Assembly: GCA_016721925.1 (NCBI GenBank)
Contig: JADKHE010000011.1
Coordinates: 434,001-498,000 of the forward strand
Reading direction: 5' to 3'
Source of the DNA: Candidatus Skiveiella danica
GTDB lineage: Bacteria > Pseudomonadota > Gammaproteobacteria > Burkholderiales > Burkholderiaceae_C
Length of the DNA stretch: 64,000 bases
Of the stretch, positions 22,491 through 31,717 are shown piece after piece. The translations under genes and the position numbers were made by a program. A model generated the notes under the pieces. It saw only the letters and a list, made by a program, of their open reading frames with translations, made no database searches and was not told the origin of the DNA. How positions within the stretch are numbered: position 1 is the first letter of the stretch; the number at the start of each line of letters is the position of its first letter.

Positions 22491-24578
22491 GTGCCCAAGC
22501 CAACAACGCCCCGCAAACCCCGTGCCCGCGCCCGCCCATCCGGCGGCGCCGCGGCGGTTGCACCCAAAGTGCCTGCCCGAGGCGCGGCGCGCCGTCAGCC
22601 GGCGGCGCCGGGGGACGTTCGCACCGGCGGCCTGCGCCTGCTGCGCGGCGCGCGCGACCTCGCCCGCCAGGCGGCCGGCCTGCCCGAATCCACCGCCCGT
22701 GTCATCACCGCCTTTGGCCCGCTGATCAGCAAGTTCGGCGGTGAAGCCCACATCGGCGAGGCCGAGTTCAGTCGCGACGTCGACCGCATCTTCGAAGCGC
22801 TCTACGCCCACCCGCTGACCGAGAAGACGCGCACCGTCACGGCCTACCTGCGGTCGCGCAATTTCCTGCCGAACGAAGGGTCCACCGAAAGCCTCATTCA
22901 CTACGTGGTTCGCGAATCGGTGGCCCGCTCGCCGATTCCGGTGCCGCAGGCCATCGTCGACGAGTTCTGGACCTTCTTCCACGAGCTGATGTCCGACCCC
23001 GAGCTGCGCGGCCTGGCTGATCTGGGGCTGGACATCACCCGGCTGATCCTCAAGACCTACGAGCCGCTGCTGGTCGAGGTGATCAACGAGCTGAAAGACA
23101 TTTACTACAGCAACCAGAACCGCATGGACGCGCTGTTGCGCCGCGTGCAGGTGGTGCGTGGCGACCTGAAGATCATCCGCCGCCAGATCAAGGCGCTGCG
23201 CTACATCAAGCCTTTTTTCCAGGCCGATCCCAAGGACTACCGCGCGCAGGCGCAGATCGTCGCCAAGATGGTGCGCGAGTTCGGCCCCTTCTTTATCAAG
23301 ATGGCCCAAGTGGCGGCCGCCACGGCCAATTTCCTGCCCGAGGAAATCGCGCGTGAGCTGGCCGTCTTCCAGGAAGACGTGCCGCCCATGTCGGCGCAGG
23401 AGGCGCGCGCCGCACTGATCGAGAGCTTCGGGCGCCCGCCCGAGGACATCTATTTCGGCTTCGATGCCGAGCGGCCCATCAAGTCGGGCTCGATTGGCTC
23501 GGTCTACCTGGCCAAGAAGCCATTCACGGTCAATGGCGTGGAGCATCTGGTGCCGGTGATCATCAAGATCGGGCGCCACAACCTCGACCGTGAATTCCTG
23601 ATGGGCAAGACCTCCATCGGCCTGATGCTGGTGTCCAGCCAGTACTGGGCGCCGCACGGCAAGCTCACGCCCTTCCTGAAGGCCATGACCGAGCAGATCG
23701 ACGGCTTCGTCGAGGGCTTTCGCGGCGAGTTGCAGTTCGAGCGCGAGGCCGAGGTGCAGGCGGCCTTTTCGCGCCGCGCCCGCTCCAGCACCGTCTGGCG
23801 CGTGCCCGAGGTGTACCGGGCGACGCCGCGCGTCATCGAGATGGAATACGTGGAAGGCGCGGTGAACATTTCGCGCGCGGTGCAGCACTTCCGCCCGGCC
23901 GATCCACTGGCCTACCGGCGCGAACTGGCCCGCAAGTTCTTGTTCACCATCCTGAGCCAGCTGTTCGTCTACCAGGAGCTGCACGGCGACCTGCACCCGG
24001 GCAACGTCATGGTGGACCGCGCAGGCCGGCTGCACCTGATCGACTGGGGCAACACGGTGCAGCTGGCAGGCAAGGTCATGCCGGTGCTCGACTACCTGAA
24101 GGGCGCGCTGGTGGCCGATGCCGACCTGCTGACCGATGCGCTGATTGCCATCAGCACCGAACCCGAGGCCGCACGGGCACGCCGCGGCGAGATCCGCGAG
24201 GCGCTGGCGCGCACGCTGCAAAAGAAGCAGATTCGCCCGCTGTCGTATACCTTTGCCTGGACGCTGTACCGCGAAGGGCCCGAGGGCTGGCTCAAGCGCG
24301 CCAATACCCTGCTGCAACTCGCGTCGAACACCCAGCAGCTCGGCCTGGTGCTGCGCGGCGAATACCTGCACCTGTCGCGCTCACTGACGGCCATGATCGC
24401 CACATTGGGCGGCCTCTACGAGGGCGTGCCGCGTTGGCGGGCGGGTGCTGACCTGTTGATCGCGATCAATACGTTTCCGGCCCGAGCGCTGAAAGATTAC
24501 CTGCGTGGGGTGCACGCCGACCGGTTGCAAGCGACGGTGCCGCGTAGTGCCCATCCGCCGGTGCGCGTGGCAACCTGA
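22491..24578 (+). CDS. ABC1/UbiB-family atypical kinase with variant signature motifs
   Basis: A 695-residue protein of the ABC1 atypical-kinase family. A basic, Ala/Pro-rich N-terminal extension (about 1-45) precedes it. The family signature KxGQ is replaced by KMAQ at about 269-272, and the usual Ala-rich nucleotide loop is replaced by SGSIGSVYLA near 331. Catalytic elements IIKIGR, HGDLHPGN (near 497) and IDWGN are kept. UbiB relatives act in ubiquinone synthesis or lipid metabolism, but the changed motifs warn against calling this one UbiB. It is probably transcribed from its own promoter. Confidence 0.85.
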   Translation: MPKPTTPRKPRARARPSGGAAAVAPKVPARGAARRQPAAPGDVRTGGLRLLRGARDLARQAAGLPESTARVITAFGPLISKFGGEAHIGEAEFSRDVDRIFEALYAHPLTEKTRTVTAYLRSRNFLPNEGSTESLIHYVVRESVARSPIPVPQAIVDEFWTFFHELMSDPELRGLADLGLDITRLILKTYEPLLVEVINELKDIYYSNQNRMDALLRRVQVVRGDLKIIRRQIKALRYIKPFFQADPKDYRAQAQIVAKMVREFGPFFIKMAQVAAATANFLPEEIARELAVFQEDVPPMSAQEARAALIESFGRPPEDIYFGFDAERPIKSGSIGSVYLAKKPFTVNGVEHLVPVIIKIGRHNLDREFLMGKTSIGLMLVSSQYWAPHGKLTPFLKAMTEQIDGFVEGFRGELQFEREAEVQAAFSRRARSSTVWRVPEVYRATPRVIEMEYVEGAVNISRAVQHFRPADPLAYRRELARKFLFTILSQLFVYQELHGDLHPGNVMVDRAGRLHLIDWGNTVQLAGKVMPVLDYLKGALVADADLLTDALIAISTEPEAARARRGEIREALARTLQKKQIRPLSYTFAWTLYREGPEGWLKRANTLLQLASNTQQLGLVLRGEYLHLSRSLTAMIATLGGLYEGVPRWRAGADLLIAINTFPARALKDYLRGVHADRLQATVPRSAHPPVRVAT

Positions 24579-24632
24579 GACAAGCCTCGGGCTGCTCGCC
24601 GAAAAGACGCCTGAATCGACAAGTACCTCCGC

Positions 24633-26273
24633 ATGCAATACAAGACATGGAGCCCGGCCCGCCGGCTGCTGGCACTGCTGGCGCTGCTGCCCCTGACCGT
24701 GCTGATCCTGGGCACCCTCTACATGCTGGGAATGGACCATCTGGAGGGCAGCCCGCGCACCTTGCTGCAAGCACTGCAGTGGGCCTCGGAAACCATGACG
24801 AACACGGGTTACGGCGCCGACAACCGCTGGAACCATCCGGTGATGGCGATGTTCGTGATCATCACGCCGTTCATCGGCCAGTGCCTGGTCTTTCTGATCT
24901 TCCCGGTCCTCATGCTGCCGTATTTCGAGGACAAGTTCGAGGTTCGCCTGCCGCAGGTGCTGCCGCCGATGGACGGACGGGTGCTGTTCTACCACTACGG
25001 ACCCGCCATCGAGTCGCTGGTGGTGGAGTTCGAAAACGCGAACAGCCCGTTTGTCATTCTGGAAGAGGACATGAATCAGGCGCGCAGCCTGCGTGACCGT
25101 GGCTTCAACGTGGTGCTGGGCAACCTGGCCGCAGATCCCTCCGTGCTGGCGCCCGCAGCGCAGGCGCGCGCGGTGGTGACCAACTCGAACGACCATGCCA
25201 ACGCAACCTGCACGCTGCTGGCGCGCGAATATGGCTTCACCGGCCCGCTGTTTGCCTTGGCCAATGATCCCTTGTACCGGGCGCCCATGGTCCAGATCGG
25301 CGCCACCGAGGTGTTCACGCCGGCCCATGTGCTGGGCGCCGCGCTGGCGTCGCGTGCCAGCCACCGCATCAGCCCGCCCGCCGAAGGCATGCACCTGCTC
25401 GGCGCCCGGGTCGGCATGGCGGAGTTCCGGGTGCGCGCCGACAGTGCGCTGGCCGGCAAGCGGCTGGGTGACCTGCGCCTGCGCGAGCGCCATGGCGTGG
25501 CGGTGATCGGCCAATGGTTCGGCGGCCTCTTCACCACCGCCAAGGGACCGGACACCCAGGTGCAGCCCGGCGCCATCCTGGTGGTGGTGGGGGTGCATGA
25601 GGGTCTTGCCGACGTCGAGCGCATGGCCATGCCGATCCGCCGCGCTGGCCCGATCGTGCTGGCCGGCTATGGCGCGGTCGGGCAGAAGGTCGTCGAAATG
25701 CTGCTCGACGCCGGGGAGGCCTGCACCGTGATCGACCGCCTGGCCGGGCCTGGGGTGGATGTGGTCGGCAGCGTGCTGGAGCGCGCCAGTCTGGACAAAG
25801 CCCGCGTGCGCGAGGCCAGCGCGGTGGTGCTGGCGCTCAGCGACGACAGTGAATCGGTCTTTGCCACGGCCGTGGTGCGCGACTACGCGCCCGGCGTGCC
25901 CCTGATCGTGCGTGTGCTGCGCACGCCCAACACCGAGCGCCTGTACCGCTCGGGCGCGGACTTTGCGATTTCGGTCGGGCAGGTGGCGGGGCAGATCCTG
26001 GCCTACCACCTGCTGGGCGAGCAGACGACGCATGTCGAGAACCGGGTGAAGTTCATCCGCGTGAACGCGGGTGCGCTGGTGGGTGAACACCCCTGGCACT
26101 GCGAGGCGCTGGAGCGCACCGGCTCCAAGGTGGTGGCCGTGGAGCGCGGCGGCGGCGTGCTGGTGGAGTTTGGCGAAGGCTTTGAGGTGCGAGCGGACGA
26201 CACCTTGTTTGTCTGCGGCTCGCTCAACAGCCTGGAGCGCTACCAGAAGGCCTTCATGACCGCCAGCGCCTGA
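24633..26273 (+). CDS. K+ channel with two cytosolic RCK/TrkA modules
   Basis: A 546-residue predicted potassium channel. Helix about 10-30, a pore loop with the selectivity filter TNTGYG at 56-61, and a second helix about 70-95 give the two-helix channel core. It is followed by two RCK-type units: the first begins RVLFYHYGPAIES (degenerate glycine motif) and the second IVLAGYGAVGQKVVEMLLDAG with a clear Rossmann glycine pattern. Each is followed by a TrkA-C-like domain. Ligand or nucleotide gating is expected for the family. It follows the ABC1 kinase by 54 bases. Confidence 0.88.
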   Translation: MQYKTWSPARRLLALLALLPLTVLILGTLYMLGMDHLEGSPRTLLQALQWASETMTNTGYGADNRWNHPVMAMFVIITPFIGQCLVFLIFPVLMLPYFEDKFEVRLPQVLPPMDGRVLFYHYGPAIESLVVEFENANSPFVILEEDMNQARSLRDRGFNVVLGNLAADPSVLAPAAQARAVVTNSNDHANATCTLLAREYGFTGPLFALANDPLYRAPMVQIGATEVFTPAHVLGAALASRASHRISPPAEGMHLLGARVGMAEFRVRADSALAGKRLGDLRLRERHGVAVIGQWFGGLFTTAKGPDTQVQPGAILVVVGVHEGLADVERMAMPIRRAGPIVLAGYGAVGQKVVEMLLDAGEACTVIDRLAGPGVDVVGSVLERASLDKARVREASAVVLALSDDSESVFATAVVRDYAPGVPLIVRVLRTPNTERLYRSGADFAISVGQVAGQILAYHLLGEQTTHVENRVKFIRVNAGALVGEHPWHCEALERTGSKVVAVERGGGVLVEFGEGFEVRADDTLFVCGSLNSLERYQKAFMTASA

Positions 26274-26314
26274 GAAGGGCGCGTCGGCGGCACCGGCAAA
26301 ACGGTTCAGGTGCT

Positions 26315-26372
26315 TCTATAAAGATAGCTGATTGTGACCATTCCGCGCTGGGGAATGGCCAGAATCATCCCA
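26315..26372 (+). repeat. Dispersed palindromic repeat, copy A (intergenic, best palindrome)
   Basis: TAGC at 26325, CGCTGGG at 26346. TGACCATTCC on the left pairs with GGAATGGCCA on the right around a GCGCTGG centre, a near-perfect hairpin. It lies between the convergent K+ channel and 5'-nucleotidase genes, where it might also act as a terminator or 3'-end stabiliser. Confidence 0.88.
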
Positions 26373-26380
26373 ATAATCGG

Positions 26381-28276
26381 TCACGGCAGCGCCACGCCCC
26401 CCCGGGTGATCACTTTCTGGTGCGAGTAGTCGGCCCGTGACGGCCGCGCCAGCGGGCCGGTGGCCGTGAGGTAGTCCACAACGGTCTGGGTGTAGAGCAG
26501 GTAGGTGTTCACATACCGGCCGGCGGCATAGACCGGGCCCAGTGTGGCGTAGCCGTCGCGCCCGGCCGCGACGAAGTCGTTGGTCACCATCACGTAGGTC
26601 TTTGCCGGGCCCAGCGCGGTCCAGGCGCCGGTGGTCTTGCTGCGCACCTGCACGTTGCTGAAACGCCGGCCCTTGGGCTGGCTCATGTCGAGATCCCAGC
26701 GCAAGCCCGCTGCGTAGGGGTGCGAGCCGTTGGACTGCCCGAGGTCCAGGTGGTTGGCCACGCCGTCTTCCAGCGCGGCCAGTACCTCGGCGCCGGTCAG
26801 GTCCAGCTCGACCAGCACGTTGGTGTAGGGCAGCACGGTGAAGGCGGTGTTCATGCTCAGCGTGCCGGCCGGCACCGGCACCCGCACGCCTCCGGCGTTC
26901 TGCAGCGCGAAGTCCGCGCGCCGGCTACCCCGCAGAAAGGCCTCGGCCACCACCTGCGCCACGTCGCTGCCGCGCGCCAGGCTGCTGGCGGCCTCGCACC
27001 CGGCGCCGGCGCGCGGGTCGGCCCGCTCGCCGGGCACGCGCACCAGGCACAGGGGCTCGCTGGCGGTGCCGATGGTGCGGGCCTTCTCGGTGGCCACCTG
27101 GCTGGCAAAGCCGGCCAGCGTTTGCGCGGCGGCTGGATCGGGCGCAAGCACCCGCACCGCGGGGTTGGCCGCCAGCCGGGCCTGCAACGCCGCGGCCTCG
27201 GCCGCGGGCAGCGGCTGCCAGGCGCCCGCGGCGTCCTTGCGTTTGAACGGCTCGCCGATCACCAGCGAGGCCTGGCCGCTGCACTGGCTGACGCGGCCTT
27301 CGGCGTCGAACCGGACGTTCAACAGCCCGAAGGCCTTGCCGTACTCCCAGGCCTGGCCGATGCAGACCCGCTCGCCGGCGGCGTTGCGCGCCACGGTGGG
27401 GTAGCGCCCGCCGCTGGGCAGGCCCAGCGCCTTGAAGTCACCCAGCAGGGTGTGCGAGTCGCCGCCGATGATGACGTCCACCCCGGTCAGTTGCGCGGCC
27501 AGGGCGAGGTCGGCGTCATAACCGTGGTGCGTCATCAGCACGATGTGGCGCACGCCCTGCGCGGTGAGGGCGTCAATGGCCGCCTGCGCCGAGCGGGCTT
27601 CATCGAAGAACTGGGTGCTGGCCAGGGGGCGCGAGGAGGCCCGCGTCTTGCCGGCAATGGTGATGCCCACGAGGCCCACGCGCACGCCGCCGATGTCTTT
27701 CACGATGGACGGCTGCAGGTAGGGCTTGCCGCCGGCCGGCGCCAGCGGGGTGCCAGGCTGGGGCACGATGTTGGCCGACAGCGTGGGGGTCTGGCAGGGG
27801 CCCTGCGCCAGCTCGTCCAGAAAGGCCTTCAACGTGGCATCGCCATCGTCGAACTCGTGGTTGCCGGGGATGAAGGCGTCGAAGCAGATGGTGTTCATCA
27901 TCCGCGCGTCGGCCTTGCCCTTGAAGAAGGTGTAGTACAGCGAGCCGGTCATCGCGTCGCCGGCGTGCAGCTTGAGCAGGTTGGGCGTGCCCGCGACCGA
28001 CTTGAACAGTGAAGTCTGGCGCGCAAAGCCGCCGAGTTCCACCTGCGTCGGAACGCCGTCGAGCACCAGCTCGGTGGCGGCGAAGGCGTCGAGCTGGGAA
28101 TGGTGGTCGTTGATGTGGGCGATGGTGAGCTCGAACGCGGCGGGCGCGTTGGACGGTGCCTGGACGGGGCCAGCCCCTTCGGTCGCGCAACCCCCGAGAA
28201 ACAGCGCGCCAAGCACCAGCGCGGCCATGGTGGTCAGGCGTTGAATCGTCGGGAAGGCAAGCGTGCTTTGTTTCAT
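26381..28276 (-). CDS. 5'-nucleotidase / UshA-like lipoprotein
   Basis: A periplasmic metallophosphoesterase of 631 residues. The signal peptide ends in the lipobox FLGGC. The N-terminal metallophosphatase domain has IAHINDHHSQLD, KLHAGDAMTGS, IPGNHEFDDGD and LMTHHGYDAD, all metal-binding blocks. The C-terminal substrate domain contains FALQNAGGVRV and TNDFVAAGRDGY. It is predicted to hydrolyse extracellular nucleotides for phosphate or nucleoside uptake. The ATG at 28276 is chosen to give a proper signal peptide. Substrate preference is unknown. Confidence 0.9.
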   Translation of the reverse strand: MKQSTLAFPTIQRLTTMAALVLGALFLGGCATEGAGPVQAPSNAPAAFELTIAHINDHHSQLDAFAATELVLDGVPTQVELGGFARQTSLFKSVAGTPNLLKLHAGDAMTGSLYYTFFKGKADARMMNTICFDAFIPGNHEFDDGDATLKAFLDELAQGPCQTPTLSANIVPQPGTPLAPAGGKPYLQPSIVKDIGGVRVGLVGITIAGKTRASSRPLASTQFFDEARSAQAAIDALTAQGVRHIVLMTHHGYDADLALAAQLTGVDVIIGGDSHTLLGDFKALGLPSGGRYPTVARNAAGERVCIGQAWEYGKAFGLLNVRFDAEGRVSQCSGQASLVIGEPFKRKDAAGAWQPLPAAEAAALQARLAANPAVRVLAPDPAAAQTLAGFASQVATEKARTIGTASEPLCLVRVPGERADPRAGAGCEAASSLARGSDVAQVVAEAFLRGSRRADFALQNAGGVRVPVPAGTLSMNTAFTVLPYTNVLVELDLTGAEVLAALEDGVANHLDLGQSNGSHPYAAGLRWDLDMSQPKGRRFSNVQVRSKTTGAWTALGPAKTYVMVTNDFVAAGRDGYATLGPVYAAGRYVNTYLLYTQTVVDYLTATGPLARPSRADYSHQKVITRGGVALP

Positions 28277-28365
28277 GGCAGAGGGTGAACTGGGCGCAGG
28301 ACCGCCATTGTCCACGCTGGCGCGGCCGTGTGAATCGCCCAGCCGGAGGACACGGCGCCGGCCTC

Positions 28366-30045
28366 TCAGGCCCGCAGAGATACCGCCGCCGCATGTCCGC
28401 GTGTGAAGGCTTCCTCGAACACCGAATAGCCCGACCAGTCGCTGTGGGCGAAATGCAGGCGGCCTTCGGAAGGCGTCAGGCGCTCATATTCTTGCAGCTG
28501 CTCGTGTCCGGCGGACGCTGGGGAAAGCCGGTTTCGAACCTGAAAATGGCCGTTCCGGAGCGTTCCAGGCACCGGAACCGCCATGGCGTGGCCGTAGCGG
28601 GTGATGTCCATGCGCCGGAGCTTCTCACGCAGGTCGGGATGCGGCACGGACAGCTCGGCCACGATGGTGTCGCGCCAGTGGCTCCACGGCTGCTGCAGCA
28701 ACCGAAGGCGGTTGTCGGGCGCGTCGCCCAGAGCCAGGTAGTACGTCAGCACGGTGGCGCCGGGCACGCGCTGCAGGTTCTGGTGCATCGCGTCCACGTA
28801 GCCCAGGCTGGCGCTGCCGTACAGCACGTTGTCCCAGCTCGGTGGGGCGCCGGGGCGGTCGTGCAGCGCACGCTCGATGTGCAGGTTGGCCACCAGCCAG
28901 GGCGAATAGCGGGTGCGCGCCGCCGCCTCGCGCAGGAAGTCCGGCGGGTTCACCACCACGCGCGCTGCCACGAACACCGGCAGCGCGACGATGCAATTGA
29001 TGGCCTGCCATCGCTCGACGGTATCAGTCGCGGCGTCCCAGGCGTCCACGGTGACGCCCTGCCTGCCGGCCTCGATGCGCTGCACCACGCGGCCGGCGCG
29101 CAGGCGCCCGCCGGCCCCTTCGACCAGCGGCGCCGCCATCCTGCGCGTGAGCCAGGCATTGCCTTCGGGCCAGGTCAGCACGCCTTCGCGCTCGCCCGCG
29201 TCGTCACCCGGCGCATGGAAGCCGTGGCGGCTGGCGAAGTAGTGGATGCCGGCCCAGGCCGAGACGCTGGCCAGGCCCGCGCCGTAGTCGTCGCGGCAGG
29301 AGTAGTCCAGGTACCAGCGCAGGTGGGGGTCGTTCAGGCCCTCGCGGTCCAGCCAGGCCTGGAAGGGGATGGCGTTCAGCGCCAGGTGCGCGGCGGAGGC
29401 CGGTGCCCTGAAGGCCGGCATCGCATACGGCGTGGCCAGCTGGGCGGCGCGAACCCGTTCGGCAAAGCGTCGGTATTGGCCCAGCGTGGCGGCGCCCACA
29501 CCCTGCACCGGCAGCAGGCCCTCCTGCCATTCCCCGTTGAAGAACAGCCGCTCCTGCGGGCTGTGGCACAGGTGGCGCTCGTCGTATTGCCAGCGCCCGG
29601 CCAGACGCCGGCGCAAGCCGAACTCTTCCAGCAGATCCTGCACCTCGTGGGCTTCGTCGCCGGGCACGGGCAGGTAGTGCGCGCCCAGCGGGCAGGCGAT
29701 GCCGTTGACTTGCCCGCCACGGCTGTTGCCGCCGGCGCTGTCTTCGAGCTCCAGCACCACGAAATCGTCGATGCCGCGCTGGCGCAGCGCGCGCGCCGCG
29801 GCCAGGCCGGCCACGCCGCCGCCGGCGATCAGCGTGTGGACGCGGCGGGTGGCAGCGGGCGAACCTGTCGGCAGGCCCTCGCCGGGGGACGCCTGAGCGG
29901 CCCCCGGCGCGCCCGCTGAAGCGGGGCGCAGCCGATGGCCGCGCTCAAACCCGACACCGGTGAAGCCGCCGTCAATCTCGCGCGACGCCGGTTTGCAGCC
30001 CGCCAGGGCCAGCGAGCCGGTGGCCAGGAACTGCCGGCGTTTCAT
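28366..30045 (-). CDS. Tat-exported flavin (amine-oxidase-like) lipoprotein
   Basis: A 559-residue flavoprotein. The N-terminus MKRRQFLATGSLALAGC combines a twin-arginine motif and a lipobox, so it is exported folded and lipid-anchored. After a low-complexity spacer of about 45 residues, the FAD-binding motif TLIAGGGVAGLAAARAL appears, with LELEDSAGGNSRGG closing the dinucleotide fold. The body resembles NAD(P)-binding Rossmann/flavin amine oxidases. It lies 97 bases downstream of the spermidine-synthase-like gene, which suggests a polyamine or related amine substrate; that is inference. Confidence 0.82.
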   Translation of the reverse strand: MKRRQFLATGSLALAGCKPASREIDGGFTGVGFERGHRLRPASAGAPGAAQASPGEGLPTGSPAATRRVHTLIAGGGVAGLAAARALRQRGIDDFVVLELEDSAGGNSRGGQVNGIACPLGAHYLPVPGDEAHEVQDLLEEFGLRRRLAGRWQYDERHLCHSPQERLFFNGEWQEGLLPVQGVGAATLGQYRRFAERVRAAQLATPYAMPAFRAPASAAHLALNAIPFQAWLDREGLNDPHLRWYLDYSCRDDYGAGLASVSAWAGIHYFASRHGFHAPGDDAGEREGVLTWPEGNAWLTRRMAAPLVEGAGGRLRAGRVVQRIEAGRQGVTVDAWDAATDTVERWQAINCIVALPVFVAARVVVNPPDFLREAAARTRYSPWLVANLHIERALHDRPGAPPSWDNVLYGSASLGYVDAMHQNLQRVPGATVLTYYLALGDAPDNRLRLLQQPWSHWRDTIVAELSVPHPDLREKLRRMDITRYGHAMAVPVPGTLRNGHFQVRNRLSPASAGHEQLQEYERLTPSEGRLHFAHSDWSGYSVFEEAFTRGHAAAVSLRA

Positions 30046-30142
30046 GGCATCGGGTTGCGGCCGCGGCCGGCAGACCCGGCCTGTCGCGGAGCCGGCGGCC
30101 AGACGCGCACGGGTGTCGGTTCATGGAAGGCCGCAGCCGACA

Positions 30143-31717
30143 TCAATGCGTCACCCGGCCCCATTCGGCCTCATAGCTGTGCACCAGCACCTGATTCGAC
30201 AGCCGGTTCACCTCGGCCGGCACCCGCGCCATGTCCTGCGGAAAGTCGAACAGCAGCGGCAGGCTTTGCAGGTTCATGAAACGCAGGTCCTCGGGCAAGG
30301 CCGTGGGCAGCCGGTACGGCCGGCGACTGGCGATCACGAAGCCCCATTCGCCGAAGCTGGGCACGTGCGTGTGGTAGGGCGTGGCCCGCAGGCCGACCGA
30401 CTCGATGGTCTGCACCACGGTCCAGAAGCTCTGGCGCGCCACCAGCGGCGAGGTGGTCTGAATCACCGCATAGCCGCTGGCCGACAGCCGTTGGTCGAGC
30501 AGGGCGTAGAAGGAGTTGGTGTAAAGCTTGCCGATGTTGAAGTTGGTCGGGTCGGGAAAATCGACCACGATCACGTCAAAACTGTCCCGGGTTTCTTCCA
30601 GCCACTTGAAGGCGTCGGTGTTGATGACCTTGACCTTGGGTGAGGACAGCGCATGGCCGTTGAGCCCGGCCAGCGTGGGGTTCTGCGTGAACAGCGTGGT
30701 CATGGCCGGGTCCAGCTCGACCAGGGTGATGCTTTGCACGCCGGGGTACTTGAGGATTTCACGCACCGCCATGCCGTCGCCGCCACCCAGAACCGCCACC
30801 TTGCGCGGTGCGCCACCCCCCGACGTGAACGACGCCATCGCGGGATGCACCAGCGCCTCGTGGTAGCGGTATTCATCGCGCTCGGCGAACTGCAGGTTGC
30901 CGTTGAGGAACAGCCGGTGCCCGGCGCGGCCCTCGCCGGGCGCGTTCGTCACCACGATGCGCTGATAAGGCGAGGCTGCGGTGAAGACGATGCGGTCGTT
31001 ATAGAACTTGTCTTCGGTCAGGGTGGTGAGGGTGCCGGCGGCGGCAAAGCCCCCCAGCAGCACGGCCAGCGTCAGGCCGCAGGCCAGCGTATGCGCGGCG
31101 AAGTGGCGCAGCTCGTGTCGGAACAGCCACAGCGCCCACAGCGCCACCGTGGCGTTCATCAGCCCGAACAGCAATCCGGTGCGGATCATCCCGAGATGCG
31201 GCACCAGCACCAGCGGGAACGCCACCGATACGGCCAGCGCGCCCAGGTAGTCGAAGGTCAGCACCTGCGACACCAGGTCGCGCAGCGCCACGTTGCGCTT
31301 GAGGATGCGCATGACCAGCGGAATCTCCAGCCCCACCAGCATCCCGACCAGGAACACCAGCGCGTACAGCAGGAAACGGAACGCGCCCGGCGTGTAGGCG
31401 TTGGCCAGAAACAGCAGGGCCGGCAGCGCGCCCCCGGCCAGGGCCACCAGCAACTCGATGCGCAGGAAGTGCGCGGGCAGTTGCCGCTCGAAAAAGCGCG
31501 ACAGCCAGGAGCCCACGCCCATGGCGAACAAATAGGCGCCGATGATGGTGGAGAACTGCAGCACCGAATCGCCGAGCACGTAGCTGGCGATCGCGCCCGC
31601 GGCCAACTCATACAGCAAGCCGCAGGCGGCAATGATGAACACGCTGGCCAGCAGCGCGATCTCGACCGGGCGCGGCGGGGAATTGGGCAGGGCGGCTGAT
31701 ACGGGCGCACCGCTCAT
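30143..31717 (-). CDS. Membrane-embedded spermidine-synthase-like protein
   Basis: A 524-residue protein. The N-terminal half (about 20-220) has six or seven membrane helices, starting VEIALLASVFIIAACGLLYEL. The C-terminal half is a spermidine-synthase fold with the AdoMet-type loop VAVLGGGDGMAVREIL, acidic VELDPA and the catalytic-site-like block VVDFPDPTNF. Such membrane fusions may aminopropylate a non-standard acceptor. Its ATG overlaps the res stop codon (ATGA), so it is now coupled to a restriction gene. The flavin oxidoreductase follows. Confidence 0.85.
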   Translation of the reverse strand: MSGAPVSAALPNSPPRPVEIALLASVFIIAACGLLYELAAGAIASYVLGDSVLQFSTIIGAYLFAMGVGSWLSRFFERQLPAHFLRIELLVALAGGALPALLFLANAYTPGAFRFLLYALVFLVGMLVGLEIPLVMRILKRNVALRDLVSQVLTFDYLGALAVSVAFPLVLVPHLGMIRTGLLFGLMNATVALWALWLFRHELRHFAAHTLACGLTLAVLLGGFAAAGTLTTLTEDKFYNDRIVFTAASPYQRIVVTNAPGEGRAGHRLFLNGNLQFAERDEYRYHEALVHPAMASFTSGGGAPRKVAVLGGGDGMAVREILKYPGVQSITLVELDPAMTTLFTQNPTLAGLNGHALSSPKVKVINTDAFKWLEETRDSFDVIVVDFPDPTNFNIGKLYTNSFYALLDQRLSASGYAVIQTTSPLVARQSFWTVVQTIESVGLRATPYHTHVPSFGEWGFVIASRRPYRLPTALPEDLRFMNLQSLPLLFDFPQDMARVPAEVNRLSNQVLVHSYEAEWGRVTH

